DNA of 64,000 bases, taken from Pseudomonas sp. G34. GTDB lineage: Bacteria > Pseudomonadota > Gammaproteobacteria > Pseudomonadales > Pseudomonadaceae. Of this stretch, positions 43,776 to 52,800 are shown one piece after another (position 1 is the first letter of the stretch; each line of letters starts with the position of its first letter). The stretch spans positions 472,681 to 536,680 of the forward strand of contig NZ_JAVHZV010000009.1 in the NCBI RefSeq assembly GCF_031119625.1, given 5' to 3'. Below the pieces are notes generated by a model, which was not told where the DNA came from, searched no databases, and saw nothing but the letters and a program-made list of their open reading frames with translations. Both the position numbers and the translations under genes were made by a program.

Positions 43776-44672
43776 TCAGCTGACCGTGCTTTGCGGCAGC
43801 AGGGTGGCGATCAATGCCCGCACGCTGCCAGGCAGCGCTTCCAGGTCACGCACCAGCATGCTGCGCTCGCGTACCGCCCAGGCCTCGTCCAGCTCGATGG
43901 TGTGCAGTTTCATGGTGCGGCGGTGCCGGCTGGCGGCGGACTCGGGGATGATGCCGATGCCGACGTTGGCCTCGACCATCCGGCAGATGGCTTCGAAGCC
44001 GGACATTTGGATGCGCAGCGAAAGGGTGCCGCCCAGGGTTTCCACATGCTCGCGCAGGAAGGTCAGCAGGGTGCTGCCGTCGTGCAGGCCGATGTGCTGG
44101 TATTGCAGCGTGTCGCGCAGGCTGACGCGCTCGCGCTCGGCCAGCGGATGGCCGTCGGGCACCACCAGCACCAGGCGGTCGGTACTGAAGTGCAGCACCT
44201 GCAGGCCGGCGGCTTCCACCGGGCCGGCGATGATGCCCAGGTCGGCGCCGCCATCGAGTACGCCGCGCACGATGTCGCGGCTCAGGCGTTCCTGCAGGTC
44301 CACCGTCACGCCGGGGCGCTCTGCCAGAAACCTGGCCAGCACCTCGGGCAGGAACTCGGTCACCGCCGTGGTGTTGGCGAAGATGCGGATATGCCCGGCC
44401 GAATCACTGCCGTATTCGGTGAATTCGCTTTTCAGGTAATCGACCTGGCGCATGATCAGCCGGGCGTGCTGCAGCAGGCGCTGGCCGGAGGGCGTCAGCT
44501 CCACGCCGCGGCTGTCGCGGTACAGCAGGCGCGTGCCCAACTGGCCTTCCAGCGCCTTGATCCGTGCGCTGGCGGCGGCGGGCGAGAGCGAGGCGCGCCG
44601 CGCACCCTGGGTCAGGCTCGGCGATTCGGCGATATGGATGAAGAGGCGCAAATCCGGCAGATCGAAATGCAT
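43776..44672 (-). CDS. LysR-type regulator of the itaconate cluster
   Basis: This 298-residue LysR protein has an N-terminal winged HTH (LFIHIAESPSLTQGARRASLSPAAASARIKALE) and a substrate-binding domain (~90-295). It is divergent from ich, with a palindrome in the spacer, as in P. aeruginosa PA0877/PA0878. It probably activates the catabolic genes when the substrate or its CoA derivative is present. It is clearly similar to the second LysR at 60074 (e.g. EAICRM, GIGIIPE/GIGVLPE). Confidence 0.9.
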   Translation of the reverse strand: MHFDLPDLRLFIHIAESPSLTQGARRASLSPAAASARIKALEGQLGTRLLYRDSRGVELTPSGQRLLQHARLIMRQVDYLKSEFTEYGSDSAGHIRIFANTTAVTEFLPEVLARFLAERPGVTVDLQERLSRDIVRGVLDGGADLGIIAGPVEAAGLQVLHFSTDRLVLVVPDGHPLAERERVSLRDTLQYQHIGLHDGSTLLTFLREHVETLGGTLSLRIQMSGFEAICRMVEANVGIGIIPESAASRHRRTMKLHTIELDEAWAVRERSMLVRDLEALPGSVRALIATLLPQSTVS

Positions 44673-44709
44673 GACAGCTCTGCACTCAGTGATGACGGGC
44701 GTTCAGCTT

Positions 44710-44724
44710 ATCCGAACGCCGGAT
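44710..44724. promoter_or_regulatory. Candidate LysR operator between regulator and ich
   Basis: ATCCG-AACGC-CGGAT inverted repeat (15 bp) with the T-N11-A layout of LysR sites, 76 bases upstream of ich and 38 upstream of the regulator start. Confidence 0.5.
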
Positions 44725-44799
44725 TAAATAAATGCGGATTCTCGGAACGTCTGACGAGTTGCATGCTGGCGGTACATAACAAGACAGCTGGAACCCACC

Positions 44800-45627
44800 A
44801 TGAGCGACTCCGATTTTTCCGCCTGGATTGGCCGCACCGAACACGCCCACGATCAACTGAGCCGCAACCTGGTCAAGCGCATCGCCGCCACCCTGGGCGA
44901 AGACACGCCCGCTCACGGCGAAGCGCTGCCGCCACTCTGGCATTGGGCCTTCTTCCAGGAGCCCATCGCCGAAAGCGGCCTGGGCGGCGACGGGCACCCG
45001 GCGCGCGGTGGCTTCCTGCCGCCGGCGGACAATCGCAACCGCATGTGGGCCGGTGGGCGCCTCGAGTTCATCGCACCGCTGCGCGTCGGCGGTGAGGCCA
45101 CGCGGGTGTCGACCATCAAGCACATCGAAGAGAAGCACGGCCGCACCGGCGCGCTGCTGTTCGTCACTGTGCAGCACGATTACCTGCAGGACGGCGAGCT
45201 GGCGATCCGCGAGGAGCAGGACATCGTCTACCGCGAGCCCAGCCCGCCCAAGAGCGGTACCGGTGAGGCGCTGCCGAGCGGCGACTGGCGCGAGGCCGTG
45301 GTGCCCAGCCCGACCCTGCTGTTTCGCTACAGCGCGGTGACCTTCAATGGCCATCGCATCCATTACGACTGGCCCTATGTCACCGAAACCGAAGGCTATA
45401 GCGGCCTGGTCGTGCATGGCCCGTTGATCGCCACGCTGAGCCTGGGCGCGTTCTGCCGCGCCAATCCGCAGGCCTGCCTGCGTCGTTTCGCCTATCGCGG
45501 CTTGCGCCCGCTGGTGGCGCCCGAGCCTTTCGAGGTGACCGGGCGAATAGCCGAGCCGGGCAGGGCGCAGCTGTGGGCCGGCAACCAAGGCGGCATGGCC
45601 CAGCAGGCCGACGTGGAATTCGACTGA
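44800..45627 (+). CDS. ich: Itaconyl-CoA hydratase (MaoC-like/HTD2-type)
   Basis: This 275-residue double hot-dog protein of the MaoC/FAS1-like dehydratase type has MWAGGRLEFIAPLRVGGEA in the N-terminal half and FRYSAVTFNGHRIHYDWPYVTETEGYSGLVVHGPL in the second; the N-G-H-R-I-H-Y-D segment is the hydratase motif. In P. aeruginosa the homologue hydrates itaconyl-CoA to (S)-citramalyl-CoA. Order LysR-ich-acyl-CoA dehydrogenase matches that cluster. A palindromic repeat separates it from the next gene. Confidence 0.9.
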   Translation: MSDSDFSAWIGRTEHAHDQLSRNLVKRIAATLGEDTPAHGEALPPLWHWAFFQEPIAESGLGGDGHPARGGFLPPADNRNRMWAGGRLEFIAPLRVGGEATRVSTIKHIEEKHGRTGALLFVTVQHDYLQDGELAIREEQDIVYREPSPPKSGTGEALPSGDWREAVVPSPTLLFRYSAVTFNGHRIHYDWPYVTETEGYSGLVVHGPLIATLSLGAFCRANPQACLRRFAYRGLRPLVAPEPFEVTGRIAEPGRAQLWAGNQGGMAQQADVEFD

Positions 45628-45637
45628 TAGACGCTTT

Positions 45638-45741
45638 GTAGGGTGGACGTCGCTTCACCTGCGCGGCCCGATCTGTCCACCGTTCTGCAATCGCAATGGT
45701 GGACAAAAAGAGCGTTTGCTACGCGCCCCGGTCCACCCTAC
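45638..45741. repeat. Dispersed GTAGGGTGG...CCACCCTAC element, copy 1
   Basis: 104-base element with inverted ends GTAGGGTGGAC / GTCCACCCTAC and an internal GTCCACCGTT...AATGGTGGAC palindrome, between ich and the acyl-CoA dehydrogenase gene. Related copies are at 48334, 49658, 58546 and 62540. Confidence 0.75.
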
Positions 45742-45791
45742 GCAGCTAACGATCGTTGACAGGCTCTTACAAGAACAAGCGAGGAACCGAG

Positions 45792-46955
45792 ATGACCCCG
45801 GAACAGAACGAAGAGCTGAATTTCATCCGCGAAGGCGTACGCGGCCTGTGCGCCGAATTCCCGGCCGAATACTGGCGCAAGATCGATGAACAGAAGGGCT
45901 TCCCGGAAGCCTTCGTGGCGGCCATGACCGAAGCCGGCTGGCTGTCGGCGATGATCCCGGAAGAGTACGGCGGCTCCGGCCTGGGCCTGGCCGAGGCGTC
46001 GGTGATTCTCGAGGAAGTGAACCGTTGCGGTGGCAACTCCGGCACCATCCACGGGCAGATGTACAACATGTTCACCCTGCTGCGTAACGGCAGCGATGAA
46101 CAGAAAAGTTTTTACCTGCCCAAGCTGGCCAGCGGCGAGCTGCGCCTGCAGTCCATGGGCGTGACCGAGCCGACCACCGGCACCGACACCACCAAGATCA
46201 AGACCACCGCCGTGCGCCGGGGCGACAAGTACCTGATCAATGGCCAGAAGGTGTGGATCTCGCGTATCCAGCACTCCGACCTGATGATCCTGCTGGCGCG
46301 CACCACGCCGCTCGCCGAGGTGAAGAAGAAATCCGAAGGCATGTCGATCTTTCTGGTCGACCTGCGCGAGGCCATCGGCAACGGCCTGACCGTGCAGCCG
46401 ATCGCCAACATGGTCAACCACGAGACCAACGAGCTGTTCTTCGACAACCTGGAAATTCCTGCCAGCAGCCTGATCGGCGAGGAGGGCAAGGGTTTTCGCT
46501 ACATCCTCGACGGCCTGAATGCCGAGCGCACGCTGATCGCCGCCGAGTGCATCGGCGATGGTCGCTGGTTCATCGAGAAAGCCAGTGCCTACGCCCGTGA
46601 TCGCGTGGTGTTCGGCCGCCCGATCGGCCAGAACCAGGGGGTGCAGTTCCCCATCGCCAAGGCGCATATCGAAGTCGAGGCCGCCGACCTGATGCGCTGG
46701 CGTGCCTGCGAGCAGTACGACCGCGGCGAAAACGCCGGGGCCAGCGCCAACATGGCCAAGTACCTGGCAGCGGAAGCCTCCTGGGCGGCGGCCAATGCCT
46801 GCCTGCAGACCCACGGCGGCTTTGGTTTCGCCAATGAATACGATGTCGAGCGCAAGTTCCGCGAGACCCGCCTGTACCAGGTGGCGCCGATCTCCACCAA
46901 CCTGATCATGTCCTACGTGGCCGAGCATCTGCTCGAGCTGCCACGCAGTTTTTAA
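45792..46955 (+). CDS. Acyl-CoA dehydrogenase of the itaconate cluster
   Basis: This 387-residue flavoprotein has MGVTEPTTGTDTTKIKTTAVRRGDKYLINGQKVWIS (FAD/substrate region) and CLQTHGGFGFANEYDVERKFRETRLYQVAPISTNL. At the place where many family members have the catalytic Glu (IYEGT), it reads LYQVAPIS, so the base must lie elsewhere or the enzyme is atypical. ATG 45792 follows GAGGA. P. aeruginosa has a homologue at the same place (PA0879). Its substrate in itaconate metabolism is not established. Confidence 0.88.
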   Translation: MTPEQNEELNFIREGVRGLCAEFPAEYWRKIDEQKGFPEAFVAAMTEAGWLSAMIPEEYGGSGLGLAEASVILEEVNRCGGNSGTIHGQMYNMFTLLRNGSDEQKSFYLPKLASGELRLQSMGVTEPTTGTDTTKIKTTAVRRGDKYLINGQKVWISRIQHSDLMILLARTTPLAEVKKKSEGMSIFLVDLREAIGNGLTVQPIANMVNHETNELFFDNLEIPASSLIGEEGKGFRYILDGLNAERTLIAAECIGDGRWFIEKASAYARDRVVFGRPIGQNQGVQFPIAKAHIEVEAADLMRWRACEQYDRGENAGASANMAKYLAAEASWAAANACLQTHGGFGFANEYDVERKFRETRLYQVAPISTNLIMSYVAEHLLELPRSF

Positions 46956-46965
46956 GGAGCACGTC

Positions 46966-48315
46966 ATGAGCCATACCCAGGCCCTGGCGGGCTTCCTCGC
47001 CGACCTCAATTACGAGCAGATTCCAGCAAGCGTGCTCGATCGCAGCGAAGACCTGTTTCTCGACTGGCTCGGTTCCGCTTTGGCCAGTGAAGGTGCGCGG
47101 CCGATTCCGCTGTTCGAGGCCTATGCACAGAAGATGGGCCCGGCCAATGGTCCGGCGCGCATCCTGGTCAATGGTCGTGGCACCTCGGCGTACTTCGCGG
47201 CGCTGGTCAATGGTGCCTCGTCGCACCTGGTCGAGCAGGACGACCTGCACAACAGCTCGGTGCTGCATCCGGCCACGGTGGTGTTCCCGGCGGCCCTGGC
47301 GGCGGCGCAGGATCTCGGCAAGTCCGGCCGCGAGCTGTTGCTGGCCTCGGTGGCCGGCTACGAGGCGGGCATTCGCATCGGTGAGTTCCTGGGCCGCTCC
47401 CATTACCGCATCTTCCACACCACGGCCACGGTCGGCACCCTGGCTGCGGCGGTGGCGGTGGGCAAGTTGCTGGACTTCGACCAGAAGCAGTTCGTCCATC
47501 TGCTCGGCAACGCCGGCACCCAGGCCGCCGGGCTCTGGGAGTTCCTGCGCGACGCCGCCGACTCCAAGCAACTGCACACCGCCAAGGCGGCTGCCGATGG
47601 CCTGTTGGCGGCGTACTTCACCGCGCAGGGCTTGACCGGTGCGCAGAACATTCTCGAGGGCGAGCAGGGCATGGCCGCCGGCATGTCCAGTGATGCCGAT
47701 CCCAGCAAACTGGCGGATCGCCTCGGCAGCCGTTGGGCGCTGGTGGAGACCTCGTTCAAGTTCCACGCCTCGTGCCGCCACACCCACCCGGCCGCCGATG
47801 CGCTGCTCGACCTGATGTGGCGCGAAGGTCTGCGCCACGGCGATATCGCCCAGGTGATCACCCATGTGCACCAGGGCGCCATCGATGTGCTCGGCCGCGT
47901 GGTGGTACCGCAGAGCGTGCACCAGGCCAAGTTCTCCATGGGCACCGTGCTGGGTCTGATCGCCGTGCATGGCAAGGCGCAGCTCGGCGAGTTCGAGAAT
48001 CTGGCGCTGCGGGACCCGGCCGTGGCCGCCTTTCGCGCCAAGGTGCAGATGCGCCTGGACCCGGAGGTGGATGCGGCCTACCCACAGCGCTGGCTGGGTC
48101 GCGTCGAGGTGCTCACCACCGACGGCCGCACCTTGCATGGCGCCATCGACGAGCCCAAGGGCGACCCCGGCAACAGCCTCAGCCGCATGGAGCTGGAAGA
48201 CAAGTTCCGGCGCCTGCTGGCCTTCGCCGGTAAACGCAGCAGCGATGAGGCAGGCGAGCTGATCGCCAGGGTCTGGCGCCTGCGCCACACCGATGATTTG
48301 AGCCACCTGGCCTGA
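46966..48315 (+). CDS. MmgE/PrpD-family protein (possible cis-aconitate-decarboxylase-like or hydratase)
   Basis: This 449-residue MmgE/PrpD-fold protein has NGASSHLVEQDDLHNSSVLHPAT near 80-100, HTTATVGTLAAAVAVGKLL near 147, HTAKAAADGLLAA near 205 and FKFHASCRHTHPAADALL near 262. The family includes 2-methylcitrate dehydratase and cis-aconitate decarboxylase, which makes itaconate. Several residues that line the decarboxylase active site (Asp, His, two Lys, CRHTH) seem kept. In this cluster it could make, isomerise or hydrate itaconate-like acids. It starts 10 bases after the dehydrogenase stop. Confidence 0.87.
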   Translation: MSHTQALAGFLADLNYEQIPASVLDRSEDLFLDWLGSALASEGARPIPLFEAYAQKMGPANGPARILVNGRGTSAYFAALVNGASSHLVEQDDLHNSSVLHPATVVFPAALAAAQDLGKSGRELLLASVAGYEAGIRIGEFLGRSHYRIFHTTATVGTLAAAVAVGKLLDFDQKQFVHLLGNAGTQAAGLWEFLRDAADSKQLHTAKAAADGLLAAYFTAQGLTGAQNILEGEQGMAAGMSSDADPSKLADRLGSRWALVETSFKFHASCRHTHPAADALLDLMWREGLRHGDIAQVITHVHQGAIDVLGRVVVPQSVHQAKFSMGTVLGLIAVHGKAQLGEFENLALRDPAVAAFRAKVQMRLDPEVDAAYPQRWLGRVEVLTTDGRTLHGAIDEPKGDPGNSLSRMELEDKFRRLLAFAGKRSSDEAGELIARVWRLRHTDDLSHLA

Positions 48316-48333
48316 CGGCACGTATCGACTTTG

Positions 48334-48379
48334 CGGTGGATCGGTAGAGCGCGGACTACGCGTCCCGATCCACCCTACG
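48334..48379. repeat. Dispersed palindromic element, short copy 2
   Basis: CGGTGGATCGG...CCGATCCACCCTACG, a 46-base degenerate hairpin with the same ends as copy 1, between the PrpD-like gene and ict. Confidence 0.65.
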
Positions 48380-48395
48380 GAACAGGGAACTGCAC

Positions 48396-49598
48396 ATGAA
48401 CGACTCACAACAACCCCGGCCACTGGATGGCATCACCGTGGTCAGCCTGGAACACGCCATCGCCGCGCCGTTCTGCACCCGCCAGCTGGCCGACATGGGC
48501 GCTCGGGTGATCAAGGTCGAGCGCCCCGGCAGTGGTGATTTCGCTCGTGGCTACGACGAGCGGGTCAACGGCCTGGCCTCGCACTTCGTGTGGACCAATC
48601 GTTCCAAGGAAAGCCTGACCCTCGACCTCAAGCAGGACGATGCCGGCGAGGTGCTCGACAGCCTGCTGGCCAAGGCCGACGTGCTGGTGCAGAACCTCGC
48701 GCCGGGTGCGGCGGCGCGCATGGGCCTGTCGTTCGAGGCGCTGCATGCGCGCTTCCCGAAGCTGATCGTCTGCGACATCTCCGGCTACGGCGAAGGCGGC
48801 AGCTACGAGAAGAAGAAGGCCTACGACCTGTTGATCCAGAGCGAAGGCGGCTTCCTGTCGGTGACCGGCGGCGCGGGTGAAGATCAGTTGGCCAAGGCCG
48901 GTTGCTCGATCGCCGATATCGCCGCCGGCATGTACGCCTACAGCAACATCCTCACGGCGCTGCTGCTGCGCGGCAGGACCGGCCTGGGCAGCCGCATCGA
49001 CGTGAGCATGCTCGAGAGCCTGGTCGAGTGGATGGGCTATCCCCTGTATTACGCCTACGACGGTGCCACGCCGCCGCCGCGTGCCGGGGCCGCCCACTCG
49101 ACCATCTATCCCTACGGCCCGTTTCCCGCTGGCGACGGCGGCACGGTGATGCTCGGCCTGCAGAACGAGCGCGAATGGCAGGCGTTTTGCGAGCGCGTAC
49201 TGCTGCAGCCAGCACTGGCCGGCGATGAGCGTTTCTGCGCCAACTCGAAGCGTTCGGCCAATCGCGAAGCACTGCGCGCGATCATCGTCGAAACCTTTGC
49301 GGCGCTGAGCGCCGAGCAGGTGATCGAGCGGCTGGAGCAGGCGCAGATCGCCAACGCCCATGTCAACGACATGGCCGGTGTATGGAATCACCCGCAGCTC
49401 AAGGCCCGCGATCGCTGGCGCCAGGTCGACAGCCCGGCCGGCAGCCTGCCGGCGCTGCTGCCACCGGGCAGCAACAGCGCCTTCACGCCGCGGATGGATC
49501 CCGTACCGGCGCTGGGTGAGCACACCGATGCCTTGCTCGCCGAGCTGGGGTATGGCGAGGCGCAGATAGCCGGGTTGAGGGTGAGCGGGGCGGTTTGA
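48396..49598 (+). CDS. ict: Itaconate CoA-transferase (class III)
   Basis: This 400-residue CaiB/BaiF-fold CoA transferase has SLEHAIAAPFCTRQLADMGARVIKVERPGSGD at the N-terminus, FVWTNRSKESLTLDLKQDD, and the catalytic Asp in KKAYDLLIQSEGG (~150). It moves CoA from succinyl-CoA to itaconate, as in P. aeruginosa Ict (PA0882). It lies between the PrpD-like gene and ccl, as in that organism. A second, distinct class III transferase is encoded at 58690-59895. Confidence 0.92.
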   Translation: MNDSQQPRPLDGITVVSLEHAIAAPFCTRQLADMGARVIKVERPGSGDFARGYDERVNGLASHFVWTNRSKESLTLDLKQDDAGEVLDSLLAKADVLVQNLAPGAAARMGLSFEALHARFPKLIVCDISGYGEGGSYEKKKAYDLLIQSEGGFLSVTGGAGEDQLAKAGCSIADIAAGMYAYSNILTALLLRGRTGLGSRIDVSMLESLVEWMGYPLYYAYDGATPPPRAGAAHSTIYPYGPFPAGDGGTVMLGLQNEREWQAFCERVLLQPALAGDERFCANSKRSANREALRAIIVETFAALSAEQVIERLEQAQIANAHVNDMAGVWNHPQLKARDRWRQVDSPAGSLPALLPPGSNSAFTPRMDPVPALGEHTDALLAELGYGEAQIAGLRVSGAV

Positions 49599-49657
49599 GA
49601 GCTGTTCGCGACAGGTCGTGCGTGGCCCACCCCCTGTGCAATGGTGCCGCCGTCGAT

Positions 49658-49721
49658 TGGTGGGCTAAAGCCCACCCTACGGCAGGCCTGCGCGAATTGT
49701 AGGGTGGGCTTCAGCCCACCA
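49658..49721. repeat. Dispersed palindromic element, copy 3 (23-bp inverted repeats)
   Basis: Two 23-base arms (49658-49680 and 49699-49721) match at 22 of 23 positions in inverted order, around an 18-base centre. Each arm is itself a hairpin of GGTGGGCT/AGCCCACC. It lies between ict and ccl. Confidence 0.8.
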
Positions 49722-49760
49722 TTTACCAATTAACGAATTTCACGTCAGGAAGCCGATGCC

Positions 49761-50585
49761 ATGACGACCTCCATCATCCGTACCGCGCTGTTCGTGCCCG
49801 CCTCGCGACCCGAGCGCATTCCCAAGGCCCTGGCCAGCGGCGCCGACGCAGTGATCGTCGACCTCGAGGACGCGGTGCAGGAAAGCCTCAAGGTCGAGGC
49901 GCGGGACAACCTCGACCGCTTTCTGACCGACAACCCGGAAGCGCGCCTGCTGGTGCGCATCAACTCGCCTGAGCACGCCGGCCATGCCGAGGACATCGCG
50001 CTGTGCCAGCGCCATGCAGGCGTTGTCGGGGTACTCCTGCCCAAGGTCGAGAGTGCCGCCCAGGTGGCACGGGTGGCCGAGGCCGGCAAACCGATCTGGC
50101 CGATCATCGAAAGTGCTCGGGGCCTGCATGAACTGCCAGCCATCGCCGCCGCTAAAGGTGTCGAGCGGCTGTCCTTCGGTGGCCTGGACCTGGGCCTCGA
50201 TCTGGGCCTGAACAGCGGCACGCCGGCAGCCGAGCGGATTCTCGATCAGGCGCGCTACGCCGTTCTGCTGCACAGCCGCCTGGCCAATCTGGCCGCACCG
50301 CTGGATAGCGTGTTTCCGGCGATCCAGGATCAGGCCGGCCTCGAGCGTGCCAGCCGTGATGCCCGCGACATGGGTTTCGGTGGGCTGCTGTGCATCCATC
50401 CCAGCCAGCTTGCCGTGGTACACGGGGCACTGGCGCCCTCGGCCGAAGAGCTCGCTTGGGCGCGCCGGGTACTGCAGGCCGGCGAGGGCGGTGACGGGGT
50501 GTTCGTGGTCGACGGGCAGATGGTCGATGCCCCGGTGGTCGGCCGGGCGAAGCGCATCGTCCAGCGTGCCGGCGCGGCCGGTTAA
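49761..50585 (+). CDS. ccl: (S)-Citramalyl-CoA lyase (CitE/HpcH family)
   Basis: This 274-residue TIM-barrel lyase of the citrate-lyase-beta family has RTALFVPASRPERIPKAL, DAVIVDLEDAVQESLK (metal-binding Asp/Glu), LVRINSPEHAG (Arg) and LLPKVES; the C-terminal GFGGLLCIHPSQL contacts CoA in the family. It splits citramalyl-CoA into acetyl-CoA and pyruvate, the last step of itaconate degradation (P. aeruginosa PA0883 type). It is followed by a hairpin and then the TRAP binding protein gene. Confidence 0.92.
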   Translation: MTTSIIRTALFVPASRPERIPKALASGADAVIVDLEDAVQESLKVEARDNLDRFLTDNPEARLLVRINSPEHAGHAEDIALCQRHAGVVGVLLPKVESAAQVARVAEAGKPIWPIIESARGLHELPAIAAAKGVERLSFGGLDLGLDLGLNSGTPAAERILDQARYAVLLHSRLANLAAPLDSVFPAIQDQAGLERASRDARDMGFGGLLCIHPSQLAVVHGALAPSAEELAWARRVLQAGEGGDGVFVVDGQMVDAPVVGRAKRIVQRAGAAG

Positions 50586-50598
50586 CGCTTTCAGGCCT

Positions 50599-50619
50599 GC
50601 GTTCGGCACGGCCGAACGC
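50599..50619 (+). terminator. Hairpin between ccl and dctP1 (possible attenuator)
   Basis: GCGTTCGGC and GCCGAACGC around ACG. There is only a short T-rich stretch after it, so partial termination or mRNA stabilisation is more likely than a full stop. Confidence 0.5.
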
Positions 50620-50697
50620 GCCTTTGCACAATGCTGAATTCCGCCGAAGCAGGTGCGGTTGTAAACAGAGTTCTACCTACCAACAAAAACAAGATGA

Positions 50698-51708
<1,011 letters not shown>

Positions 51709-51733
51709 TGGCTGGTTGAATCGCGCACAACGG

Positions 51734-51766
51734 AGGCCGCTTCCCTCGGGAGGCGGCCTTTGTTTT
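51734..51766 (+). terminator. Rho-independent terminator after dctP1
   Basis: AGGCCGC...GCGGCCT stem with inner CCC/GGG pairing and TTTGTTTT tail, ending the itaconate operon. Confidence 0.85.
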
Positions 51767-51799
51767 GATGGCGACGTTGATCACACGCGAGGAGAGAGG

Positions 51800-52468
51800 A
51801 TGAAGGTCAGCCAGGCTTTACGTGAGCGTCGCAGCGTACGCGCCTTTCTCGACCGGCCGGTACCGTTGGCGTTGCTGCGCGAACTGCTGGAACAGGCGGC
51901 GCGTGCGCCGTCCAGTGGCAACCTGCAGCCCTGGCGTATGCATGTTCTGCAAGGTGATGCGCTGGCGCGTTTCGTCGCGCATATCGGCAGGCGGCTGGCG
52001 AGCGATCCAGAGCCCGATCCCGCCGATTACGCGGTGTATCCGCAACCCCTGCAGGAGCCTTACCGCACCTCGCGGTTCGAGGTGGGCGAGCAGATGTACG
52101 CACTGCTGGGCATCGGCCGCGAGGACAAGCGCGGGCGCCTGGACTGGTTCGCCCGCAACTTTCGCTTCTTCGAGGCGCCCTGTGCGGTGTTCTTTTCCGT
52201 GGACCGTTGCATGGGGCCCGGGCAATGGGCCGACCTGGGTATGTATCAGCAGAGCCTGATGTTGCTGCTCAAGGAGCACGGCCTGGACAGCTGCCCGCAA
52301 GCCTGCTGGACACGCTATCACCACAGCGTCGAGGCGTTTCTGCAGATGCCGGCCGAGCACATGCTGCACTGCGCCATCGCCGTGGGCTATGCCGACCCCG
52401 AGGCGCCGGTCAATCGGCTGGCCAGCGAGCGCCTGCCCCTCGAGGCGTTCTGCACCTTTTTGGAATGA
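51800..52468 (+). CDS. Nitroreductase family protein
   Basis: This 222-residue FMN-dependent nitroreductase fold protein has ERRSVRAFLDRPVPLALLRELLEQAARAPSSGNLQPWRMHVL and a late CAIAVGYADPEAPVNRL, both typical. It reduces nitro groups or quinones with NAD(P)H. ATG 51800 follows GAGGAGAGAGG; the longer frame from 51716 overlaps the terminator and is rejected. It is placed between the itaconate operon and the efflux operon; a link to either is unclear. Confidence 0.9.
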   Translation: MKVSQALRERRSVRAFLDRPVPLALLRELLEQAARAPSSGNLQPWRMHVLQGDALARFVAHIGRRLASDPEPDPADYAVYPQPLQEPYRTSRFEVGEQMYALLGIGREDKRGRLDWFARNFRFFEAPCAVFFSVDRCMGPGQWADLGMYQQSLMLLLKEHGLDSCPQACWTRYHHSVEAFLQMPAEHMLHCAIAVGYADPEAPVNRLASERLPLEAFCTFLE

Positions 52469-52484
52469 GCAGTGTCATGCGAAT

Positions 52485-52516
52485 GCGCAACGGCGCAACG
52501 GCGCAACGGCGCAATT
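52485..52516. repeat. 8-bp tandem repeat (GCGCAACG)3 plus a degenerate fourth unit
   Basis: Three exact units GCGCAACG and a fourth GCGCAATT, 17 bases after the nitroreductase stop. Confidence 0.85.
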
Positions 52517-52536
52517 GAATCGCATCTACCCATGAT

Positions 52537-52585
52537 CCCGGGTGTCGCTTCGCTCGACGCCGGGCTAGCTGACCGTAGCCTGGGC
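52537..52585. repeat. CCCGGGTGTCGCT...GCCGGGCTAGC intergenic repeat
   Basis: Shares the CCCGGGT-TCGCT-CGCTC pattern with 57474-57550; both have inverted CCCGGG ends. Likely the same intergenic repeat type. Confidence 0.55.
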
Positions 52586-52710
52586 TGAGCCTGCGATAGC
52601 CAGTGTTCCAAATCTCCCGCGCAATCATCTTCCCCCATATATCCCCTGAACCCACCCATCCCCCAGACAGTCCCTTCAAAACCCCTGAATATTTCAAAGT
52701 ATTTCTGGAA

Positions 52711-52739
52711 TTGATAACAAGTATTACGAAATGTAATTG
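52711..52739 (+). promoter_or_regulatory. Probable promoter of the marR-efflux operon
   Basis: TTGATA, 17 bases, TAATTG. The two MarR-like operators lie just downstream, over the expected transcription start. Confidence 0.55.
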
Positions 52740-52748
52740 GGCTGATCG

Positions 52749-52790
52749 CTGCCTGGGCAGTAATCTGCAGGGCATTCACTGCCTGGGCAG
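52749..52790. promoter_or_regulatory. Pair of MarR-type operators
   Basis: CTGCCTGGGCAG occurs at 52749-52760 and 52779-52790, exactly 30 bases apart, upstream of marR. Each is a near-perfect palindrome, the form bound by MarR/EmrR dimers, so the regulator probably represses its own operon. Confidence 0.7.
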
Positions 52791-52800
52791 GTAATTCTCG

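Larger units (their letters stand above)
52469..52800. other. Gene-free region upstream of marR with repeats, promoter and operators
   Basis: 332 bases. It holds an 8-bp tandem repeat (52485-52516), a CCCGGGTGTCGCT-type repeat (52537-52585), a sigma-70-like promoter (52711-52739) and two identical CTGCCTGGGCAG palindromes. No gene is supported. Confidence 0.6.
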
